Shown: piece after piece, positions 30,113 through 33,915 of the stretch
How positions within the stretch are numbered: the first letter of the stretch is position 1
Layout of the letters: every line of letters begins with the position of its first letter
Origin: Nocardia goodfellowii
Lineage (GTDB): Bacteria; Actinomycetota; Actinomycetes; Mycobacteriales; Mycobacteriaceae
NCBI RefSeq assembly: GCF_017875645.1
Contig: NZ_JAGGMR010000002.1
Location: 1-33,915 of the forward strand
Length of the DNA: 33,915 nt
Direction: 5' to 3'
Position numbers and translations under genes: made by a program
The notes under the pieces: model-generated
Seen by the model: the letters and a program-made list of their open reading frames with translations, nothing else
Told to the model about the DNA's origin: nothing
The model's database searches: none

Positions 30113-32781
30113 TCCCGAAGATCCGCCGCGGCAAGAAGATGTCCGGGCTCATCACCTATCTGCTCGGGCCGGGCGAACATAACGAGCACCGGGACCGGCA
30201 CATCATCGGCGGCTCGCCCACGGTGATGCGTGAGATGTGGCTGGAGCACTTCGACGGACCTGGCGACGACGAGGCCGCGCGTGATGTCGCCCTGGCCGTC
30301 GCCGACGAGATCGAGATCCCGCGCCGTCTGTATCAGACCCAGGTGCGGATGAAGACGAAGGTCAAGGTCGCTGTCGGCGCGGGCGGTAGCCGTGAACTCG
30401 GCATGGACGTCTTCGAGCCCGCGGGCAAGAACGAGAAGGGTTCGTACAAGGACGCGCCGGTGTGGCATTGCGTGCTGGCCCTGGCGCCGGGCGAGGAGCT
30501 CTCCGATGATCGGTGGCAGGAGATCGCCGACACCTTCATGGACCGGATGGGCTTCACCGGCACACCGGATGGCAAGCGCGCCCAGGCGCGGTGGGTCGCG
30601 GTGCGGCACGGGCACTCCGGGGAGAAGGGCGAGGGCCAGGACCACGTCCATATCGCCGCGTCGCTGGTCCGGGACGACGGCCGCAAAGTCAGCACATTCG
30701 ACTACGGTCCAGGCCGCGCGAAAGGCGACTGGCGCCACGCCGATCAGGTGTGCGGAGAGCTGGAGCGTGAGTTCGGCTTGAAAGTGCTCGCGTCACGGCG
30801 CGAGGGCGGCGGCATGTCGGAGAATTCGCGTGCCGAGATCGAGCGCGCGAAGCGGCTCGGCACACCGGAAACCGAACGCGAACGACTCCGGCGGATGGTG
30901 CGCGCGTACGCGACCGCAGCCGAGTCCGAACGCGAATTCGTGACCAACCTGCGGGCGGTCGGCGTCGCGGTGCGGGCGCGCTACGCACCCGGCGGCACTA
31001 CGGAGGTCATCGGCTACTCGGTGCGTCTGCGCCGCGGTGACGACGAGGTCGGGCCGTGGCTGGGCGGCGGGAAGCTCGCCAAAGACCTCTCACTAAGCGC
31101 GTTGCGCGAGCAGCAGTGGATCGACAGTCCCGAGGGACGCGAGGATGCGCTCAGTGCGTGGATGAACCGCACCGATCGCACCCGGGCGGGCCGGGATCGT
31201 GGTGACGGGATGGGTGCTTGGGCGCAGGCCGCCGCTGATGTCGAGCAGTGGCGCGAGCAGCTCGCCGAGATCCCGGTGACCGACCGCGCTCAGTGGGCGT
31301 GGATGGCCGGCCAAGCATCGGGGGTTTTCGCCGCGTGGTCAGAGATGCTCGAAGGTGATGAGCCCGGCCAGTTCGCGGCGGCCGCGCGTGAGATGGCCCG
31401 CAGTGCGCAGGTCGCCCGGCAGGCCGATCGGTGGCGGCCGCCGCGACAGCAGCGGCCGAGTCCGGCCGCCGATGTGGCGCATCTGCTGCTCCAGCACACT
31501 GCGCAGTCCTCGCGGCCGCGCACCCACATCTCGCGGGGCGCCCGTGACGGCCAGGCCGCCGCCGAGCTGGCGGTGTTGCTGCTGGCGTTGATGCTGCTGT
31601 TGTTGCTCGCGGCTATCGCGATCGCTCGGGCGGTGGCTCGCGCGCATCGGGCCCGCGGGGAACTCGTGCGCGCCACCTCGGTCGAGCATGTGATGCGTGA
31701 GCAGATCGACCCGGTGCGGGCGGGCTGGGAGAGCGAGCTTCAGGCGCGGCGCGACCAGTGGGACCGCGACGCCGCCCAGGTCTTCACCGCGGCCGCCGGT
31801 CGCCGGGCGCAGCGGGTTCTCGAAGGCGCTATCGCGCCGCGTGAGGAACAGCCCGATCCGAAGCGGCGGCCCACGCCTTCGGAGAAGGCCGTCGCTTCGG
31901 CGCGTGGTCCGCTCACCCCGCCGGTGAGAGCGCCGCAGATCACGCGCCCGATCTACAGCGAGCTGAGCGACGAGGACAAAAACGTGCAGCGGCTGTTGGA
32001 CGTGTCGGGGCTGGCTTTCGGTCGCCGAAACGAGGTGCAGCCGAGAAGCTGGAACGATCGCAAACTCGATGCCGAGTTGCAGCATCGCCGCCGCGAGGTC
32101 GAGTTGTTGGAACAGGACGTCGACGCGCGTCGCAACGGGCAAGGACCGCACACGGTCGCGGCGCAGGCCGAAAACGCCGAGTACCGACGCCAGGCCGACC
32201 GGATCGCACCCGCGCGCCGGGCCCGCGCCGAGGCCGAGCGGGCGCTGGCCGAACAGCGTGAACTCAGGGGCCGACAGCAGGGATTGCAGTGGAAGCTGAA
32301 CGAGACGCCGCGTCGGAAGGTGCTGATGCGTCGCGATATTCAGTCTTCGCTGGGCGAGGTAGATGCGGCGCTGGCCGAGGTCAGCGTGCGGCTGGACGCC
32401 GCCGACGCCGCTGCGGAGGCTGCGGTCAAGGTGTGCGGGATCCCGATGCACGAGTGGGATGACATCGAATTCCGCGCCCACGAGCGTCAGCAGCAATCAC
32501 ATCTGCGGGGCGCACAGGACAAGGACGCCCGCGAACTCGTCACCGACGCCGAGGCGCTACAGAAACTGCGCGGGGAACTGAAGCTCGTCGAAACCGAACG
32601 CACCCGCCGGTCCAAGCTCACCCCCGAGCAGCGCGACCAGGAGCAGCAGCAGCGCGTGCGCAGCAGCAGGATTCGGCCGCCGAACCGCTCTACCTCGGTT
32701 GATCCGAACCCGAGTCAAACGTCGTACCGAGCGCCGGGCTACGGGCGCGATACCGGCAAGGACCAGGGGATGGGGCGGTAA
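30109..32781 (+). CDS. MOBP-type relaxase with internal membrane segment
   Basis: An 890-residue relaxase. Motif I has Tyr17 in GLITYLLGPGE; motif III is GQDHVHIAASLV (His179 and His181) for metal binding. It would nick one strand of oriT and pilot it through the coupling protein. The relaxase domain takes up about the first 300 residues. A hydrophobic stretch AVLLLALMLLLLLAAIAIAR (about 488-507) looks like a membrane helix in mid-protein, followed by a long charged coiled C-terminal half. No helicase or primase domain is fused. The ATG at 30109 overlaps the MobC stop. A secretion signal for the coupling protein probably lies near the C terminus. Confidence 0.9.
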   Translation: MIPKIRRGKKMSGLITYLLGPGEHNEHRDRHIIGGSPTVMREMWLEHFDGPGDDEAARDVALAVADEIEIPRRLYQTQVRMKTKVKVAVGAGGSRELGMDVFEPAGKNEKGSYKDAPVWHCVLALAPGEELSDDRWQEIADTFMDRMGFTGTPDGKRAQARWVAVRHGHSGEKGEGQDHVHIAASLVRDDGRKVSTFDYGPGRAKGDWRHADQVCGELEREFGLKVLASRREGGGMSENSRAEIERAKRLGTPETERERLRRMVRAYATAAESEREFVTNLRAVGVAVRARYAPGGTTEVIGYSVRLRRGDDEVGPWLGGGKLAKDLSLSALREQQWIDSPEGREDALSAWMNRTDRTRAGRDRGDGMGAWAQAAADVEQWREQLAEIPVTDRAQWAWMAGQASGVFAAWSEMLEGDEPGQFAAAAREMARSAQVARQADRWRPPRQQRPSPAADVAHLLLQHTAQSSRPRTHISRGARDGQAAAELAVLLLALMLLLLLAAIAIARAVARAHRARGELVRATSVEHVMREQIDPVRAGWESELQARRDQWDRDAAQVFTAAAGRRAQRVLEGAIAPREEQPDPKRRPTPSEKAVASARGPLTPPVRAPQITRPIYSELSDEDKNVQRLLDVSGLAFGRRNEVQPRSWNDRKLDAELQHRRREVELLEQDVDARRNGQGPHTVAAQAENAEYRRQADRIAPARRARAEAERALAEQRELRGRQQGLQWKLNETPRRKVLMRRDIQSSLGEVDAALAEVSVRLDAADAAAEAAVKVCGIPMHEWDDIEFRAHERQQQSHLRGAQDKDARELVTDAEALQKLRGELKLVETERTRRSKLTPEQRDQEQQQRVRSSRIRPPNRSTSVDPNPSQTSYRAPGYGRDTGKDQGMGR

Positions 32782-32944
32782 GGCCCGGCCGCCGGCGGCG
32801 GGAGCCCGGTCACCTTCTTAGGTGCTGCCGCGCCAGCTGCGCTGGCTTGCCTGTCAGGTCGGCGGCGAATGTCGGTGTCGCACGGTCCAATGGGCTGCAT
32901 CATGGGTGTGCGCACCACATGTGCGCGAGAGAGAGGGGGAAGCC

Positions 32945-33193
32945 GTGGCAGCCGTCGAATACCGGTACCTGTGCCCGCATTGCGGAGGCAGTGGGCACCC
33001 TGCCATGGCCTGCCCTTTTGTCCTGATGCAACCGGAACCGATCACGCCCGAGCGGATGCGCTCCTATGAGCGCCTGGTCGAGCTCGAACGCCAAGGGCGG
33101 CTGACGATTCCACGTCCGGGAACGGGCCGGTTCCGGTGGTGGTGGATCCCGCTCGGCATCATCGTGTTCATCGTGCTGGTGATCGTCATCTAA
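32945..33193 (+). CDS. Zinc-ribbon protein with C-terminal membrane anchor
   Basis: An 82-residue protein beginning with a zinc-binding CPHCGGSGH (Cys10, Cys13) and Cys23, then a helix, then a C-terminal membrane segment (WWWIPLGIIVFIVLVIVI, about 65-82). GTG 32945 follows a GAGAGGGGGA ribosome site; an earlier start at 32822 has no such support. It resembles tail-anchored small proteins, orientation N-in. Its role is unknown; it follows the relaxase and may belong to the transfer module. Confidence 0.75.
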   Translation: MAAVEYRYLCPHCGGSGHPAMACPFVLMQPEPITPERMRSYERLVELERQGRLTIPRPGTGRFRWWWIPLGIIVFIVLVIVI

Positions 33194-33281
33194 GGCTCGG
33201 GTGGGAGTCGAACACCGCCAAGGCAGTGCGAATCGAGCCGAACGAGCTCGCCGAGTGCCCTGCTCTATCGCGAAACTTTGC

Positions 33282-33524
33282 TCACTGCTGCTGATCCCCC
33301 GCCGCGACGCCCAGCTGGGCGTCGCGAGGGCCTTTGCCGTCGCGGATCTTGGCGATGTACTCCCGGGAGAAATCGGCATCGCGGGCGATAGCGCTGATCC
33401 CGACGCCATGTTCGAGGGCAGCGCGGATGGCGGAAAACAGCTCGGCGCGGGCTTTGTCGTAGGCCTCGCGGGCGGCGCGGACGGCGTCGCGATGTTTGTT
33501 CTGCTGCTGCATACCTCCCAGCAT
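33282..33524 (-). CDS. Small HTH protein, probable repressor
   Basis: An 80-residue protein with a helical N terminus (RDAVRAAREAYDKARAELFS) and a C-terminal HTH (GVGISAIARDADFSREYIAK, then IRDGKGP). The start is uncertain: ATG 33524 or ATG 33512 are possible; a TTG further up would sit inside the operators and is rejected. It diverges from DUF5131 across about 90 bp holding three palindromic sites, so it likely represses itself and the DUF5131-methyltransferase operon. Confidence 0.75.
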   Translation of the reverse strand: MLGGMQQQNKHRDAVRAAREAYDKARAELFSAIRAALEHGVGISAIARDADFSREYIAKIRDGKGPRDAQLGVAAGDQQQ

Positions 33525-33534
33525 TGCACACAAT

Positions 33535-33593
33535 GTTGCCAACTTAGTTGACAACTACCCATCCATCCCTCACTGTGAACTTAGTTGCCAACT
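33535..33593. promoter_or_regulatory. Shared operator-promoter: three GTTG-N-CAAC palindromes
   Basis: AGTTGACAACT (33546-33556) and AGTTGCCAACT (33583-33593) are palindromic around one base; GTTGCCAAC (33535-33543) is a third. TTGACA at 33548-33553 reads as a -35 box for DUF5131 (CACTGT 17 bases later). A bound repressor would cover it. Confidence 0.75.
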
Positions 33594-33616
33594 TTGTTCA
33601 CATTGGAGGGGTGCCC

Positions 33617-33915
33617 ATGACCGGCATCGAATGGACCGAGGCCACCTGGAATCCGGTGACCGGCTGCGACCGGATATCAGCGGGCTGCGACCACTGCTAC
33701 GCGCTGACCATGGCCAAACGCCTCAAGGGCATGGGCGTCGAGAAATACCAGCGCGACGGTGATCCACGCACGTCCGGGCCGGGGTTCGGCGTCAGCGTGC
33801 ACCCGGCGGCGCTGGATGTCCCGCGCCGGTGGCGGCGCCCGAAGCTGGTGTTCGTCAACAGCATGTCGGACCTGTTCCACGCCCAGGTACCAGCGTCGTT
33901 TATCGAGCAGGTCTT
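33617..33915 (+). CDS. DUF5131 three-Cys protein, N-terminal part
   Basis: The first 99 residues plus two bases of a gene that continues at base 1. ATG 33617 has a GGAGGG ribosome site seven bases upstream. MTGIEWTEATWNPVTGC is followed by a C-x6-C-x2-C motif (Cys17, Cys24, Cys27, ending HCYA), the radical-SAM-like cluster site of this family. LVFVNSMSDLFHAQVP is a further signature. The join to base 1 restores the family sequence (FIEQVF then EVMASTPQHT). Homologues often stand beside a partner protein (TcmP); here the partner place is taken by a C5 methyltransferase. Confidence 0.93.
   Translation, partial: MTGIEWTEATWNPVTGCDRISAGCDHCYALTMAKRLKGMGVEKYQRDGDPRTSGPGFGVSVHPAALDVPRRWRRPKLVFVNSMSDLFHAQVPASFIEQV

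Noticed and set aside
33525..33554. TTG start for the small HTH protein
   Set aside because: It would place the coding start inside the palindromic operators and add residues unlike the rest of the protein.

Overview
The window reads as one complete, circular, mobilizable plasmid of a GC-rich actinobacterium, most likely of the Nocardia/Rhodococcus type. This rests on high GC in third codon positions, WhiB, DUF4913 and DUF6011 proteins, an actinobacterial coupling protein and relaxase, and several probable leaderless promoters. The host genus is an inference. The two ends join in frame inside one gene: a DUF5131 protein starts at 33617, runs off the right end and continues from base 1 to 565. 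The natural reading is a circle of 33,915 bp opened inside that gene. No rRNA, tRNA, CRISPR array or insertion sequence was seen.

Layout. (a) 33282-3208: a small HTH protein diverges from DUF5131, which is translationally coupled to an unusual C5-cytosine methyltransferase. An array of 12-bp repeats and a nested inverted repeat follow (2191-2451), then two small coupled genes. (b) 3323-5343, minus strand: serine resolvase, XRE regulator and D12-class adenine methyltransferase with a zinc-finger tail, with a possible res site upstream. (c) 5511-9180: sparsely coding, with palindromes, small zinc-binding proteins and one probably frameshifted gene. (d) 9198-10427: a MazF-like toxin-antitoxin pair and a zinc-finger protein. 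(e) 10428-10816: non-coding, with a G-rich tract, a quadruplex motif and a strong terminator. (f) 10817-20294, minus strand: nine tightly overlapping transfer/replication genes (excisionase-like HTH, helical protein, membrane protein, WhiB-like, VirD4/TraG-type coupling protein, DUF4913, CHC2-TOPRIM primase fused to a helical region, a paralogue of that region, and a small protein). (g) 20388-22515: a cargo-like operon of GntR regulator, HTH protein and isochorismatase-family hydrolase. (h) 22615-24319: a small ribbon-helix-helix protein and the best replication-initiator candidate. (i) 24349-28850: partition module. ParA and a small partner run leftward; a coiled-coil protein and a membrane protein with a repetitive tail run rightward. 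A repeat-rich putative centromere lies between them. (j) 28917-33193: a small minus-strand gene, a candidate oriT, MobC, a MOBP-like relaxase with an internal transmembrane segment, and a zinc-ribbon membrane protein.

How it fits together. MobC and the relaxase would process oriT and the coupling protein would dock the nucleoprotein to a secretion channel. No VirB4-type ATPase or channel gene is present, so transfer probably depends on a helper system. Primase, resolvase, ParA system and toxin-antitoxin would serve replication and maintenance. Two methyltransferases, one paired with a three-cysteine protein, suggest the plasmid modifies its own DNA. The most interesting loci are the DUF5131/methyltransferase pair, the opposed 12-bp repeat arrays with the adjacent nested cruciform, the partition locus with a membrane partner, and the primase paralogue pair.
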